Assembly (NCBI RefSeq): GCF_000304475.1
Contig: NC_018940.1
Coordinates: 992,001-1,056,000, forward strand
Source of the DNA: Kazachstania africana CBS 2517
Lineage: Eukaryota; Ascomycota; Saccharomycetes; Saccharomycetales; Saccharomycetaceae
Direction of reading: 5' to 3'
Length of the DNA: 64,000 nt
Shown here: piece by piece, positions 38,242-50,377 of the stretch
Layout of the letters: each line of letters opens with the position of its first letter
Position numbering within the stretch: the stretch's first letter is position 1
Program-made: the position numbers and the translations under genes
Notes under the pieces: generated by a model
The model's database searches: none
The model's input: only the letters and a program-made list of their open reading frames with translations
What the model was told of the DNA's origin: nothing

Positions 38242-39342
38242 CTATGCAATCTTCTTATTAGAATTATGGAAACCGACACCTTTTATTGTGACAATGAAGT
38301 CCTCATTGTTGTCTAAATCATCGACCGGCTTCAAAAATACTTCAATACCAAATATTTTCTTCACATCCCTCAATAAATGTATAAAATTTTCATCGATCTG
38401 TTCTTTTGTTATTCTCAATCTTCCAATATCTTCTTTCCCTATGACCATATAGACGATAGCCAGAGGTAATTGATTTCTACCAACAGCAGCACTTTTGGAA
38501 ATTTCTTCGATAAAATGGTATGCTACTTGCATCCCAATATTTTCAGGAATATCACCTGCATCACCTATTAGTTCTGAAAAGAAACACCAACCTTTCTTGG
38601 TCTCTCCGACTAGTGTGATACCCCAGCCGGGACTTTTACCTGAATTTTCTCCCCTCCAAACATCGGCAGTGATATTGACTTCGCAATTTATATCTTTTAA
38701 CACATTTCTGGAACCATCGATCATTCTATTTACTAATGACGGACTTACTCTGGTAGAATATGCAACACCTCTGATTGACTTTATAGGAGGCCTTTCTAAT
38801 TCATGCATTGTGAGTGGTTGAGCAATTAAAGAATCAACGATCAAATGTACTTCACCACCTCCTAGTGGGGGAGAACCTCTTTTCAGAGTATGTAATGCAC
38901 ATTCTCTTACACCAAATTTTTCTAATACAGGTAAGAGACCCCATTTGATAGCTTCCACGCCTGCATCATTATGTGAAGCTGTGATACCACGGAAGATGAT
39001 AGAGAATTTCTTTTTCGAAAATGGTGCTAAATACAACATTGGTTCAATGAAATAACCTACTGCTCTGCTTGGTGGACAGTTATGAGTGTGTGAGCCGCCC
39101 ACTATGATACCAGGTTTATAGATGACGGTAGTACCGGTGTATGAGATTTCGATATGGGAACCATTTGTTACGGATTCAATTAATCTCAAAAATGAGATTT
39201 CATGGTCTCTTAAACCTGGATTCAAATCATTCGATCTTATTTTTTCGATTTTAATGGATTTTCCTGACAGAGTTGCCAATACAATTCGTATACGGAAGTT
39301 TTGTGACCCTTGAAACGTTATTAAAGGCCTAGCAGAAGACAT
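38242..39342 (-). CDS. RCL1: 18S rRNA processing factor Rcl1
   Basis: Rcl1 is the RNA 3'-phosphate cyclase-like protein of the SSU processome; it binds the GTPase Bms1 and has been implicated in cleavage at site A2. The 366-aa product (S. cerevisiae 367) shows the cyclase-like fold, with the cyclase-type motif RGSPPLGGGEV near residue 155, but lacks the cyclase catalytic His, as is typical of the Rcl1 branch. SHTHNCPPSRAVGYFIEP is conserved. A PAC-like sequence and an RRPE lie about 60-105 bp upstream. Confidence 0.95.
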   Translation of the reverse strand: MSSARPLITFQGSQNFRIRIVLATLSGKSIKIEKIRSNDLNPGLRDHEISFLRLIESVTNGSHIEISYTGTTVIYKPGIIVGGSHTHNCPPSRAVGYFIEPMLYLAPFSKKKFSIIFRGITASHNDAGVEAIKWGLLPVLEKFGVRECALHTLKRGSPPLGGGEVHLIVDSLIAQPLTMHELERPPIKSIRGVAYSTRVSPSLVNRMIDGSRNVLKDINCEVNITADVWRGENSGKSPGWGITLVGETKKGWCFFSELIGDAGDIPENIGMQVAYHFIEEISKSAAVGRNQLPLAIVYMVIGKEDIGRLRITKEQIDENFIHLLRDVKKIFGIEVFLKPVDDLDNNEDFIVTIKGVGFHNSNKKIA

Positions 39343-39399
39343 TATGAGTGTTTAAATAGGCTTTTATTCAATATAGTTGATGGATGAAATATCTAGCCT

Positions 39400-39446
39400 G
39401 AGATGAGATGGGATGAGTTAAAATATGTGAAAAATGAAAAATTTTC
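39400..39446. promoter_or_regulatory. PAC-like + RRPE motifs, RCL1 promoter
   Basis: GAGATGAGAT (39400-39409) resembles the PAC element but lacks the leading GC of GCGATGAG. TGAAAAATTTTC (39435-39446) is an RRPE match. They lie 58-104 bp upstream of the RCL1 ATG, comparable with UTP23 and RRP9. Confidence 0.6.
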
Positions 39447-39564
39447 TAGCTTCTCGGCAGACGATATAAAAAAAATTTCATTAGACAATCGCTCTTAACG
39501 AGTAGGTCAAGTTTAAAAGACGATTGACAGTTTACATATTAAATGAGTAATTCTCTCTATTAAA

Positions 39565-41619
39565 TTATACTAGTCCTAATAAGAATGTAATTATACACAG
39601 AAGAAACATAATTATCTTAAGATTGATAACGGGAGGTAATATGAGACCGTCATTATCATTTTTAACTTTCTTGGAATTTGCGTTTCTCAAGTACGGATCC
39701 TCTTCATGTTGATTCAATTCATCAAATTCATCGATCTCTTGTGAATTATCTAATGTTTCATTCAAGAGGTACGTGAAGTTTGACTTCCCATGTTCATAGA
39801 TAAAGCTGTTATGCCAATCCTTTTCACGGTCTGGAAGTTCTGTTGTATCCAAAGTACCATCCCAACAATAATTTATGAAGCATTCTTCACATTCGATTGG
39901 CAATGATATATTGAAGAATTCCTGTTTACGTCTCATTATAGCACAGCCAACGCAACCCATGAAATCAGGATCATCGGTGAAATTATTTCTTGTGGCAACT
40001 TCAAATCCATTTTGAATCATTTTACGTCTTTCACGTTCAGAGTATGACAACTTGAAAGCACTTTGATTACTTTTGAATGAATATTGTGAGTTTGGTAAAT
40101 ATACAACCAATGGTGGGATATATGACAAATCGGTCAAGTTTGAAGCGTCACAGCCAAAGAAAGTTGGCCTCTTGTTTAAACCTAGGTTAACAAACGTGTT
40201 AGTGTCAGGAACCCATGGGAATGCGATATCTTCACCTTGTTTTACAAATTGCCTTTCAAAAGTATGAATTAAAGAGGAACCGTCAGGCCATTGTGCCATC
40301 ATATCTGCTGAATTATCCACAGCAAATATTACGTCTACATCACGTTCTCTTTGTATTAATGGAATCAGAGGTATATTTTGATCATCTTCACCGCCATCGA
40401 CTAAGAACAAAGAATCTGATTTTACTATACTTTTCGTATAATTTTTGACAATATAATCTGTACCTTTAAAAGGATTTGGACTGTAGACGGCAATATCGTT
40501 AAAATCTTGCGATAAGTCCTTCAAGAAATGTGTTGCTAATTTCCTTATAAAATTTGGCATTCTTGTTGAATTGATTCTTAATAAGAATTGATTGAACAGG
40601 GTTGATGATGTACCCAGAATGAAAGCAGTATTATCGTAGCCAATAACACACTCACTATCATTTGATGGCTTACCATTAAATACATCCGTTCCGAGATATT
40701 TAATATCTGTGAAAGCATTTAAGGAACCGTCCCATGAACCCATTTCGAAGGGGTTGAATTCAAAAACTGTAGTATTCAAATTGACAACTCTTGAGCCTGG
40801 ATATCTACCATCCGCTACTGAAATTGGGAAGGGCATTTGACCATCCTGGAAGACTGGAGAATTTCTTAAAGAACTGAAAGTGGAGCCAATTCCACCTCTT
40901 TCTAAAGATGGGAAAAAGGCATAGGAGAGAGCTCTACCCCAAACATCAGTCAATGATGTATCGAAACCTGCGTCTTGTTTAGCTTCCACAGCATTAGAAA
41001 TATGATCCCAACGTTTTGCTGATTTGAAAATATTAAAGCCACCTGGAGAGACTATGGAATCATCTAGATCCCAGATTGAATTATCTTTATGCATGTTGTT
41101 TAGAATATCTTGTATTGCAGTCCAATTATTCCATGAAAGAGAGCCCACGAGCCAATTTCCACCGGATGCACCAGATATGTAAGTAGTTGATTGTAATAGG
41201 CCACCCAATCCGATGGTTGACGCGTTGTCTGTACGTATATCCATAGCAGATAATACACCAGCACCGGTGAGCATTGACCTATACCCACCTCCACTGATGG
41301 CAATAGCAATTCTTGGTAAATTATTCTCGTGTTTAAAAATTTCATTAAAAATTGAATTATTTTTAAAATTTGATGTGGTACGATTTAAGAAATCGTATAA
41401 TGCAGGTGTTGTTACTTGATCTCTAGTGGATAACCAATTAATTTCATTAGTGGAGAGACCAGATGCTTCTCTTGTGAAATGTGAATTTGCTGGACATGCT
41501 ACTTGTTGTGGAGCGTAATGATGCGATGAATCTTTAGTATCTGATGCTAGGATGACTTGGAATGTTATTAGCGGTATTATTATTAAAAGGTGGAAAAGAT
41601 GTGTACTCGGTATTATCAT
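39565..41619 (-). CDS. PLB3: GPI-anchored phospholipase B (Plb3-like)
   Basis: This secreted or cell-wall lysophospholipase removes acyl chains from glycerophospholipids. The 684-aa protein (Plb3 686) has a signal peptide (about 1-25), the patatin/cPLA2-type SGGGYRSM with Arg114, the nucleophile motif GASGG with Ser152, and the catalytic Asp in [15 protein letters not shown]. It has many N-glycosylation sequons, a Cys-rich C-terminal portion, and a terminal hydrophobic GPI signal ([15 protein letters not shown]). S. cerevisiae has PLB1, PLB2 and PLB3; placement between RCL1 and HTZ1 matches PLB3 (YOL011W). It is divergent from HTZ1 across a 1.6-kb spacer. Confidence 0.93.
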   Translation of the reverse strand: MIIPSTHLFHLLIIIPLITFQVILASDTKDSSHHYAPQQVACPANSHFTREASGLSTNEINWLSTRDQVTTPALYDFLNRTTSNFKNNSIFNEIFKHENNLPRIAIAISGGGYRSMLTGAGVLSAMDIRTDNASTIGLGGLLQSTTYISGASGGNWLVGSLSWNNWTAIQDILNNMHKDNSIWDLDDSIVSPGGFNIFKSAKRWDHISNAVEAKQDAGFDTSLTDVWGRALSYAFFPSLERGGIGSTFSSLRNSPVFQDGQMPFPISVADGRYPGSRVVNLNTTVFEFNPFEMGSWDGSLNAFTDIKYLGTDVFNGKPSNDSECVIGYDNTAFILGTSSTLFNQFLLRINSTRMPNFIRKLATHFLKDLSQDFNDIAVYSPNPFKGTDYIVKNYTKSIVKSDSLFLVDGGEDDQNIPLIPLIQRERDVDVIFAVDNSADMMAQWPDGSSLIHTFERQFVKQGEDIAFPWVPDTNTFVNLGLNKRPTFFGCDASNLTDLSYIPPLVVYLPNSQYSFKSNQSAFKLSYSERERRKMIQNGFEVATRNNFTDDPDFMGCVGCAIMRRKQEFFNISLPIECEECFINYCWDGTLDTTELPDREKDWHNSFIYEHGKSNFTYLLNETLDNSQEIDEFDELNQHEEDPYLRNANSKKVKNDNDGLILPPVINLKIIMFLLCIITFLLGLV

Positions 41620-42688
41620 GATGTTCAGTACATGTAAAGAAATGCTATATTGTGGTTGATGAGAAGATCTAAGGAAAGAAAAGAGAAAAATGAAGTAAAA
41701 AGTAAAATAGAATGAAAACGATTTATTTAATGCAATATGATTGTTAATTTAATAGTCTTTGAAGGAATATAGATCTTGCTGACTGTACAGTTTTAATTTT
41801 CCATGTAGATATAGTAAATATATATACGTAAATCGATTATATAAGCGTTTCAAGAAAAAAAGAGGGCTTTGTTAAGTTATTAACAATTAAGTTAGGAACG
41901 AACCGGAAAAATATCACTACAAAAAAAACAAATTACTCTTTGAGGCAATTATTAGGGCAATAACAATACCTGAAACGGTAAAGTGTATCTAGAAACGGAA
42001 GCTATAAAAACAAAAATCTTTTTTGCCGAGAGCAAATCTTGGCTTTCCGTTCCGCAAAATTTTTGGCCGTGCGCACCTCATCCGAAAATAAATTTCGAAG
42101 TGAGAAAAAGGGAAGGAATGAGCGAACAGAGGAGTTTTTACTTTTCTTCTCTTTGTTTAGATCGAAAACAGAAAGAAAGAGCGAGGGAAAAACTGAGAAG
42201 GTCTTTCCCGGAGATAATATCAACGTTAGACGAGATATTCAGGCCTGGTGTGGAATGGTATTATTGTTAACCCGCCACAAGATAGTCATATTTTTTAAAT
42301 CCACACACAACTTTTCCTCATGTAGGTTCAAGATTTTACGACTTGGACAAAATCGAGAGTATTTAGGATCGGGATCCCTCTTTAGCTAACAGCCCGTCAA
42401 ATACTATAGGTATAATTTTTAAATGGATCAACTGGCCAATAGGTGTCTTTTTCAAAATATGTCTACTGGTCGATGTTTTCTTTCTTGTCAAGTAAAGTAT
42501 TTGGCACAAACTGTCATAACGCTTTTAGGTCTTTTCTTTCATTTGCACTCAGGGTCCCGATGCACTCCAGTCGCTGATATGAAATGTCCGCGTATGCCAA
42601 AAAGTAGGGTAATGAGGAACCTGCTCTATATTTTTTTGGCCGGGAGACAAATCAGCCTCTTCTTTTCCCAATCAGAATAATATAGGGG

Positions 42689-42695
42689 CGGGTAA
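42689..42695 (+). promoter_or_regulatory. Reb1 site CGGGTAA
   Basis: An exact Reb1 core lies in GGGGCGGGTAACGG, about 560 bp upstream of HTZ1 and in the middle of the PLB3/HTZ1 spacer. At that distance it may serve an unannotated transcript or a boundary rather than HTZ1 itself. Confidence 0.4.
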
Positions 42696-43043
42696 CGGTA
42701 AGAACAGGTAACCCTAGTATCTGTCAAAATGAAGAGAGTAATATACAATTTATGCATCAGCGGCAACCGTTAAATGAAGAGAGATACGTGCACACAAAGT
42801 TCAACATTTTACCGCGTTCTTGTCACACGTACTGGGAATTGTCTGGTTTGATGGATCTGTCACCTTCCCCCCATAAGAACAATACTGAGTGGAAGCCCTT
42901 TCGCGTTAGGCAGTCATTGTATAGTGATGTGGCTATTGGAAGACACGCCAGTCAAGCTGATAATCTTGTGATCAGCTTATAGTTCTCACCATAATAATTG
43001 TACATACCACCTCAACGTTAATAATGATAATGTACTGTATTTA

Positions 43044-43054
43044 TTCGCGCGAAA
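43044..43054. promoter_or_regulatory. TTCGCGCGAAA, SBF/MBF-like palindrome
   Basis: The palindrome TTCGCGCGAA contains CGCGAAA, a variant SCB, on one strand and its mirror on the other. It lies about 200 bp upstream of the HTZ1 start codon. S-phase-type expression of the histone variant gene is an inference. Confidence 0.4.
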
Positions 43055-43254
43055 AAAAAATCTTTCTGGGAACTATTCCTCTCTGCGGGAAAGAAAAACA
43101 AATAAACAAACAGTTAGATAAACAACTTATTACTTTCATATTTAATATCACTTTGGGAAAAAAGCTGTGAGAAAAAGGAAAAAGAAACCGATTCATAAAT
43201 CACAACACATCCAACCCTCTCTAGCATCTATTCATACACATATACATAGTTATA

Positions 43255-43662
43255 ATGTCAGGCGGTAAAGCACACGGTGGTAAAGGTAAATCCAGTGGAG
43301 ATTCCAGTTCCTTAAGGGCACAATCATCTTCAGCAAGAGCCGGTCTACAATTTCCTGTTGGTAGAGTTAAGAGATATTTGAAAAGAAACGCCAGTGGTAA
43401 GGTAAGAGTGGGTTCTAAGGCTGCTATCTATTTAACTGCTGTTTTAGAATATTTAACCGCTGAAGTGCTGGAATTGGCTGGTAACGCAGCAAAGGATCTT
43501 AAAGTTAAGAGAATCACTCCAAGACATTTGCAATTGGCCATTAGAGGTGATGACGAATTAGACTCCTTGATTAGGGCTACTATCGCTTCTGGTGGTGTCT
43601 TACCTCATATAAATAAGGCGCTTTTACTAAAAGTAGAGAAGAAAACAGGTATTAGAAAGTAA
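43255..43662 (+). CDS. HTZ1: Histone variant H2A.Z
   Basis: Htz1 replaces H2A in +1 nucleosomes, deposited by SWR1. The 135-aa protein (S. cerevisiae 134) has the Lys-rich acetylatable tail [17 protein letters not shown], the histone fold from [14 protein letters not shown], and the Z-type features: acidic-patch [25 protein letters not shown] and the C-terminal KKTG tail in place of the H2A SQE motif. Highly biased codons agree with strong expression. No intron is present. The next gene is HRD1, as in S. cerevisiae. Confidence 0.98.
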   Translation: MSGGKAHGGKGKSSGDSSSLRAQSSSARAGLQFPVGRVKRYLKRNASGKVRVGSKAAIYLTAVLEYLTAEVLELAGNAAKDLKVKRITPRHLQLAIRGDDELDSLIRATIASGGVLPHINKALLLKVEKKTGIRK

Positions 43663-44152
43663 TGACCTTGTATTATTTTTGTTGTTGTTTTTTGTTTTCT
43701 GTAGTACCAAAATTTGAATTAAAAAAAAAATACCCTGTAATCGTAACCATATATATAATTAATTATACTTTCAATTATGTCTTTTAAAAAAATACCTACG
43801 CAAAATATACTCCTCCTATTCAATATGCACGTGCGTTGAATCAGGAGCTATCATTATTTTCCAAAAAAACGACCCATCAGAGACTATAAAAATAGTTACA
43901 TCTTACTCTTCACTAACTTTCAATGCATCATACTACTGATACTATATCGATTATCTTCCTTGTCATGGCGCATTACGTATTTACTATGATACAAATCAAA
44001 CTGCAAGAAAGTTTCGGGCTAAGCGTAGTGGAAAAAAGTTCAACGGTATATTAGATACGTATATCCTTTATGAAAATTTAATAATCAAATCTAATATAAA
44101 CACCGTATCACTGCACTGGAAACTATCCCACCCCTCCGTATTCACATAAAAT
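43663..44152. other. HTZ1-HRD1 intergenic region
   Basis: This spacer holds the HTZ1 3' end (T-rich GTTGTTGTTTTTTG and TATATATA tracts) and the HRD1 promoter. It contains the palindromic E-box GCACGTGC at 43827-43834, a possible Cbf1/Pho4 site about 320 bp upstream of HRD1. I did not find a canonical UPRE. No gene is seen. Confidence 0.5.
43827..43834. promoter_or_regulatory. E-box palindrome GCACGTGC
   Basis: The CACGTG core flanked by G and C fits basic helix-loop-helix factors such as Pho4 or Cbf1. Upstream of HRD1 by about 320 bp; the regulator is uncertain. Confidence 0.35.
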
Positions 44153-45814
44153 ATGATAGTTCAAAGTAGGAAGCAACAGTTGGTCATCTTTTCCATGATA
44201 ATATACCTCCTAACTATAATAACCATCTTCACATCCTATAAATCATCAAAGACATTCTTACAATGCACTATCAAACTGACTCAAGGTATTAACGTACTCA
44301 TATTAGCAATATTTACGGCATTGAATTTATTCCTACTATGGGAATTCCTAAGATGGATACTGTTCGGTGAATTAAGACTGATTGAACACGAGCACATCTT
44401 TGAGAGATTACCCTTTACAATAATCAACGTCCTATTTATGATTTCCATATTCAACGAATATCAATTCTTTAACGCACTTGTATTTGCTCTAATATTATCG
44501 GTCCTAAAAGTATTCCATTGGATATTAAAGGATAGGTTAGAATCATTGTTGCAAAGTATAAATGACGCTACGGATCTAAAAAATTTAATATTTTCAAGAT
44601 ATATGTTGAATCTAGCAATATTCAGTGTATTAGATTTCTGGATTTGTTCAAATACCTACCGTGCATTCCGAGGTTATGATAATAATAACTCTACTAACAA
44701 TAATCAAAACGCTGATAGCTCGAATCTAATGAATAAAAACAATTTAACACCTACTAACAAGAAAGCACTATTTCTCCTATTTGGTATGGAATTCTTTGTA
44801 TTATTCCTGGATTTAATAAATCTGGCAATGCATACTGTGTTAAACTTCTATGAATTTTACTGTTCCCAAAGAGCAACAGCTCATCACAATGTCAATGCCG
44901 GAACTGATGAAGAGTCCGAAGAAGAGGCTGACGGCGATGATGATGATGCCAACTTCAACGGTTTGGAAGGTAAATTCATGTATGAGAAACTCATTGACGT
45001 TTCCACAAAATTCTTCAAAACAATAGTTCACATTTTTGTATTAATTCAAACAAAATTACAAATTATGGTATTAAAAGATGTGGTCTGGGATTGTTTAACC
45101 TTGTATCAAGATTCAATCTCTCTATGGAAAATTTACAAAAATAATAAACAACTAGATGACAAATTGCCTACCCTTTCAGTAAATGATGTTGAAAATGATA
45201 ATGACAATATCTGTATAGTGTGTATGGATGATTTAGTGCCATCTTTACATGGAAAAGAAGCTGTCGAAATGACTCAAGCAGATATTGATTCGATTTCAAA
45301 ATCTAAAAGACCCAAAAAATTACCTTGTGGTCATATGTTACATTTATCATGTTTGAAAAATTGGATGGAAAGATCACAGACATGTCCAATCTGTAGGTTG
45401 CCTGTATTCGATGAAAATGGAAATGTCAAACCATTCCTTCATACAACAACAAACAATAATATGCAACCTAATAATGACGCCGATGTGACTTCTACAACAG
45501 CGACCAATTCAAGAACCGATACGTCAACGCCTATGACCGATGTACCTACTCCTACACGGACAAGTGCGAGTGCTCTCACCACTAGCAGTATTATTACTCA
45601 AGATTTTAAAAACGGCATTACTCCTATAGACTCCGTAGAATGGTATGCATTTGAAATCGATTCAATTTCTGACGCAAGGAATGAAGTCAAATTCAATGTA
45701 AGGAACGCATCTTCTAATAATAGAAGCATACCCATGAAACTGTTAATTGAGCGCATGGAAGAGACGGCAGAAGGGCAAATTGTTATACCTGACTCTGCGT
45801 TCTCGCGCGAATGA
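44153..45814 (+). CDS. HRD1: ERAD ubiquitin ligase Hrd1
   Basis: Hrd1 is the multispanning RING E3 ligase and retrotranslocation channel of ER-associated degradation, working with Hrd3, Der1 and Ubc7. The 553-aa protein (S. cerevisiae 551) has a membrane domain with 6-8 hydrophobic segments (1-330) and an Asn- and acid-rich insertion near 250-270. The cytosolic RING-H2 finger (354-415) contains CIVCMDD, then CGHMLHLSCLKNW, then CPICR. A Thr/Ser/Asn-rich tail follows. The insert between the first and second zinc ligand pairs (about 30 residues) is typical of fungal Hrd1. Confidence 0.96.
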   Translation: MIVQSRKQQLVIFSMIIYLLTIITIFTSYKSSKTFLQCTIKLTQGINVLILAIFTALNLFLLWEFLRWILFGELRLIEHEHIFERLPFTIINVLFMISIFNEYQFFNALVFALILSVLKVFHWILKDRLESLLQSINDATDLKNLIFSRYMLNLAIFSVLDFWICSNTYRAFRGYDNNNSTNNNQNADSSNLMNKNNLTPTNKKALFLLFGMEFFVLFLDLINLAMHTVLNFYEFYCSQRATAHHNVNAGTDEESEEEADGDDDDANFNGLEGKFMYEKLIDVSTKFFKTIVHIFVLIQTKLQIMVLKDVVWDCLTLYQDSISLWKIYKNNKQLDDKLPTLSVNDVENDNDNICIVCMDDLVPSLHGKEAVEMTQADIDSISKSKRPKKLPCGHMLHLSCLKNWMERSQTCPICRLPVFDENGNVKPFLHTTTNNNMQPNNDADVTSTTATNSRTDTSTPMTDVPTPTRTSASALTTSSIITQDFKNGITPIDSVEWYAFEIDSISDARNEVKFNVRNASSNNRSIPMKLLIERMEETAEGQIVIPDSAFSRE

Positions 45815-46485
45815 TCTATATAGTATATATATATTATGTATTCATCGCCTAACCTCTCAATTGACGTTATACACTATCAATGACAATTTATAAATATATA
45901 ATCATCAATTTCAGAGCGGAATAAGAAAAATCTACAGATCTCTCCGATACCGAAAGCCCAAGTGGTTCTTGAAAAGGAAAAATTTGCTTCCATCACCGAC
46001 AGTCTGGGTGGTTACTTTTGCGAAACTATCAATAATTTAAACGGCATTGCTATAAATTCGAGGTGGCAAAAGCATTTGTGTGATAGAGACCTCTTATTAA
46101 GCGTGGTTCGGAGAGCTTTTTTAATTACTATTGGACTCAGTACGTGGTTTTTTTTTGTCTCATTATTTGTGCTTTCAGTTACTAAATTAAACCACCCAGT
46201 ACTTTGTTATAGCCTTAGAAGCACTGTTTACAATTGCAATTGTTTTCCTTATAGTGTTGGCTATTGACCTATTTGTTATCGTATCCATAGAAAAAATATT
46301 GGGATTGCACCCTACCAACTACTTACGTTTCTCCCTCTTAAACTAATATTACAAATTTCAAGGTGAAGAGTATTTTTGATAAGGAAAATAACATAAAACC
46401 CCATTGCAAGGCGTATCAAGATACTGAACATAATTCTACCTCAACATCGATCTCTTTATACACACTCACGATAGATTCTCGTCCG
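45815..46485. other. HRD1 3' region and LCB kinase promoter
   Basis: This 671-bp spacer contains a PACE element at 46062-46070. Two open frames (from 45962 and from 46363) begin only with GTG and contain no ATG before the LCB kinase start at 46486. The second is in frame with the kinase, so a rare near-cognate start could extend it by 41 residues. Confidence 0.5.
46062..46070 (+). promoter_or_regulatory. PACE (Rpn4) element GGTGGCAAA
   Basis: This is an exact match to the Rpn4 binding element of proteasome and ERAD-linked genes, 248 bp after the HRD1 stop and about 416 bp upstream of the LCB kinase ATG. It could serve the kinase; a chance match is also possible. Confidence 0.35.
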
Positions 46486-48639
46486 ATGCCTTCTCCTCTA
46501 TTAGATAGGAGCAAGTCTTCTGGTTCGTTCGCTTCCTCAGAATCTAATTCAATGTCATCAACATTTTTGCCTGAATTTCAATTTAGCTTAAATTTTGGAA
46601 GAAGAAATAATGCTTCCTCGAGTAAGCGCGAAAGCAGTGATGATTCCGCACAACCTACTGATTCAAGTAGAAGTATAATGAGCTTAACTCCAAAGAGCCT
46701 TCTAAAATTGAAATCTTCAACTAAGAAGGTAAAAAGTAAGGATAAAAAGGTAAGAGAAAATAATGATGAGGGTCCAATATCGTTGGCAGTATTAATGGAT
46801 GATGGTATTTTGATTAAGTCCAGAAAGCCCACTGCTTTCGAATTACTAAATACAACAAACAACACTGCAGTTACGCCATCAGAGAGAAGAAGCATGTCGA
46901 GTAGTACTACTAGTTTCAGAAATAGTACGGATAACGAAAATAGTAATTATCTAGAAACAGCTTCACTAATCAGTTGTGTTACTTGCCTAAGTGAAAATAT
47001 GTCAAACTGCACATCAGGATCATCCTTAGAGTCGTCACATGCTCAAGCATCAATTGTCACGGCTTCTACCATAGCCTTAAATAATAGCGATGGTACAGAA
47101 ATGACAGAAAGTACCACGCATTTGCATAATTCATATTCTTCTGTTAATGGACAAATTCCCACTAATTCTGTCGTACCCTATAGTAGGATACTTAACGCAC
47201 GAATTTTGGACATAACAAAGTCAGATAACAAAGATATAACAAAAGCGTTACCCATATTCAAAAGCTTTCTAAGGCCAAATCAGCATCTAGTTGAAATAAC
47301 TTTTGCTAAACCAAGGAGGCATGATGTTATCCCTAAAAGACTGAGTCTTTTGATCGAAAATGAATCCGACAATACATCTGCACTAATTGAAGAGATATTA
47401 CAGAGAAGTTTTCGTAATACAAAGAGACGTAGGTCTCTGTTAGTTATTGTCAATCCATTTGGTGGTAAAGGTAATGCTAAAAAGATTTTCATGAGAAAGG
47501 CTAGACCGTTACTTCAAGCCAGTGGTTTTAAAATCGATGTCAAATATACCAAATATTCTGGGCACGCAGTTCAAATCGCTCAAGGCATCGATATTCATAA
47601 ATATGATACAATTTGTTGTGCCTCAGGAGATGGCATACCACATGAAGTTATAAACGGTTTATACAGACGAAAAGATCGCGTTGCAGCATTTAACAAGTTA
47701 ACAATCACTCAGATACCGTGTGGTTCAGGAAATGCAATGAGCGTCTCCTGTCATTGGACAAATAATCCATCTTATGCTACTTTAAGTCTGATTAAGTCAA
47801 TTGAAAAGAGAGTAGATGTTATGCGAATATCGCAGCCCTCTTACTACAAGGATTCTCCAAGAATTTCATTTCTGAGCCAGACATATGGGATTATCGCTGA
47901 ATCGGATATTAATACTGAATTTATAAGATGGATGGGACCTGCAAGATTTGAACTTGGCGTTGCACTTAAGATTTTACAAAGAAAACAATATCCTTGTGAT
48001 ATTTATGTAAAATACTGTGCAAAGAGTAAAAATGAGTTAAAATCATATTATTTGCAGAATAAGAAGCATATTCAGAGAAATTTTGATGATTGCTATAACG
48101 AATATTATGATATTTACGATATGGATGAAAATGAGGAAGAGAATCTGGTTACAGAAAAACTTTTTGAGGTTCAATACCCGCCTGAAGGTCAGATACCAAA
48201 CGATTGGGAAAAAATTGATTCGGAAATATCAAATAATATTGGGATATTTTATACAGGAAAGATGCCATACATGGCAGCTGATACGAAATTTTTCCCAGCA
48301 GCGCTACCTTCAGATGGCTGTATGGATATGGTAATTACTGATTCAAGAACTCCTTTCACAAGAATGGTTCCAATTCTGCTGGCATTAGATAAAGGTTCAC
48401 ACGTTTTACAACCAGAAGTTTTACATTCAAAGATTACCGCTTATAAAATAGTTCCCAAAGTCACAACAAATACGAGTCAAGTGAATGGCAATGATGCAAC
48501 AGCAAATGGTGACGGATTGTTTTCGATTGACGGTGAAAAATACCCAAAAGAACCTCTGCAAGTAGAAGTTGTACCAAGACTGGTGAAGACCCTTTTGAGA
48601 AATGGTAGATTTGTGGATACTGGTTTTGATTCAATGTGA
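46486..48639 (+). CDS. LCB5: Sphingoid long-chain base kinase (Lcb4/Lcb5)
   Basis: This lipid kinase phosphorylates dihydrosphingosine and phytosphingosine. ATG 46486 gives 717 aa (S. cerevisiae Lcb5 687). The DAGK-type catalytic domain starts near 315 with [30 protein letters not shown] near 380 holds the nucleotide-binding GDG, and [13 protein letters not shown] follows. The N-terminal third is Ser-rich, with the Lcb4/Lcb5 block [15 protein letters not shown] and the RPRRHDV-type [15 protein letters not shown]. cerevisiae retains both ohnologues, LCB4 and LCB5. LCB5 is favoured because YPT6 and TMA7 are adjacent, as at YLR260-262, but orthology between the two was not tested. The short acidic insert at about 535-550 is lineage-variable. 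Confidence 0.9.
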   Translation: MPSPLLDRSKSSGSFASSESNSMSSTFLPEFQFSLNFGRRNNASSSKRESSDDSAQPTDSSRSIMSLTPKSLLKLKSSTKKVKSKDKKVRENNDEGPISLAVLMDDGILIKSRKPTAFELLNTTNNTAVTPSERRSMSSSTTSFRNSTDNENSNYLETASLISCVTCLSENMSNCTSGSSLESSHAQASIVTASTIALNNSDGTEMTESTTHLHNSYSSVNGQIPTNSVVPYSRILNARILDITKSDNKDITKALPIFKSFLRPNQHLVEITFAKPRRHDVIPKRLSLLIENESDNTSALIEEILQRSFRNTKRRRSLLVIVNPFGGKGNAKKIFMRKARPLLQASGFKIDVKYTKYSGHAVQIAQGIDIHKYDTICCASGDGIPHEVINGLYRRKDRVAAFNKLTITQIPCGSGNAMSVSCHWTNNPSYATLSLIKSIEKRVDVMRISQPSYYKDSPRISFLSQTYGIIAESDINTEFIRWMGPARFELGVALKILQRKQYPCDIYVKYCAKSKNELKSYYLQNKKHIQRNFDDCYNEYYDIYDMDENEEENLVTEKLFEVQYPPEGQIPNDWEKIDSEISNNIGIFYTGKMPYMAADTKFFPAALPSDGCMDMVITDSRTPFTRMVPILLALDKGSHVLQPEVLHSKITAYKIVPKVTTNTSQVNGNDATANGDGLFSIDGEKYPKEPLQVEVVPRLVKTLLRNGRFVDTGFDSM

Positions 48640-48752
48640 TAAGGATGTTTTGTTGAGTGTAAACTATATATAGTACATGCATTACGAAAGTTACGTTTAT
48701 AAAAAATATATTCATATTTGTAAAATTATGGTGCAATTAGGTATTGTCCGAA

Positions 48753-49796
<1,044 letters not shown>

Positions 49797-49991
49797 TTAT
49801 TTCTTACCAGATTTCTTAATACCTCCTCCAACTAATGGTTTACCACTCTTAATATTAGCCATCATAGCTTTCTTAGTAGCGGCGTCAGCTTTTTGCTTAT
49901 CTTTGAAGGCTTGTTCTTCAGGATCTAAATCCTGCTGTTGCTTCTTCTTTTGCTTTAATGGCTTTAGTTTACCACCTTGACGACTTGACAT
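49797..49991 (-). CDS. TMA7: Translation machinery-associated protein Tma7
   Basis: This 64-aa, highly basic protein co-purifies with ribosomes in S. cerevisiae and is conserved to human TMA7/CCDC72; its exact role is unknown. The sequence is diagnostic: MSSRQGGKLKPLKQKKKQQQ at the start, a helical Lys/Ala-rich middle, and KSGKPLVGGGIKKSGKK at the end. Length equals the S. cerevisiae protein. Confidence 0.97.
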   Translation of the reverse strand: MSSRQGGKLKPLKQKKKQQQDLDPEEQAFKDKQKADAATKKAMMANIKSGKPLVGGGIKKSGKK

Positions 49992-50295
49992 TCTTTTTAT
50001 TTGATTTATTTTATCCTTGGGATCTGTTACAAGATTTAGTTTACATGGTAAACTTTTTCAGCCTATATAATTTTTTTTTGGCATTTGGCCCGAGCCTTCT
50101 GGAATGTAAAGATTTGACGTTCGAATAAAGAGAGAAAGACTGAACCTCAATGGCCGGCTTAGTCAGAGTGCATAGACTTATGGGTTCTATATAGTTGTGA
50201 TTTTTTCAAGAATATAAATGTATCTTTTTATGGTGGGGTAAGAAGATATTTAGTGTGAATAAAAATGAACGAGAAGTAAAAATTAAAAAATATAA
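49992..50295. other. TMA7 promoter / tRNA-Ser 3' flank
   Basis: This short AT-rich spacer has a T-rich stretch near 50070 and an A-run at 50285-50290, which on the minus strand is the Pol III terminator of tRNA-Ser. No gene is seen. Confidence 0.5.
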
Positions 50296-50377
50296 CGACA
50301 ACTGCAGGACTCGAACCTGCGCGGGCAGAGCCCAAAAGATTTCTAATCTTTCGCCTTAACCACTCGGCCAAGTTGCC
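50296..50377 (-). tRNA. tRNA-Ser (anticodon AGA)
   Basis: A complete 82-nt class II tRNA can be read on the minus strand. Acceptor GGCAACT pairs with AGTTGTC with discriminator G; the A box is TGGCCGAGTGG. Anticodon stem AAAGA/TCTTT encloses loop TTAGAAA, placing AGA at 50342-50344. The long variable arm (TGGGCTCTGCCCGC) is typical of tRNA-Ser, and the B box is GGTTCGAGTCC. No intron. A run of T follows on the minus strand. Confidence 0.97.

Larger units (their letters stand above)
41620..43254. other. Long divergent region, PLB3-like / HTZ1
   Basis: At 1635 bp this is the longest spacer in the window. Small ATG frames at 42423-42680 (85 aa) and 42752-42982 (76 aa) have no recognisable features. 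Regulatory candidates are a Reb1 core at 42689-42695 and the palindrome TTCGCGCGAA at 43044-43053. No tRNA, snoRNA signature or LTR could be recognised, but the length leaves room for a noncoding RNA or a lost gene. Confidence 0.5.

Noticed and set aside
42423..42982. Two small ATG frames (85 and 76 codons) upstream of HTZ1
   Set aside because: No recognisable features or biased codon use; probably chance frames.
45962..46267. 101-codon frame between HRD1 and the LCB kinase
   Set aside because: It opens with GTG, contains no ATG, and has no recognisable content despite one hydrophobic stretch.
46363..46485. Extended LCB kinase start
   Set aside because: The upstream in-frame part begins with GTG and has no ATG; no convincing 5' splice site was found to supply an upstream exon.
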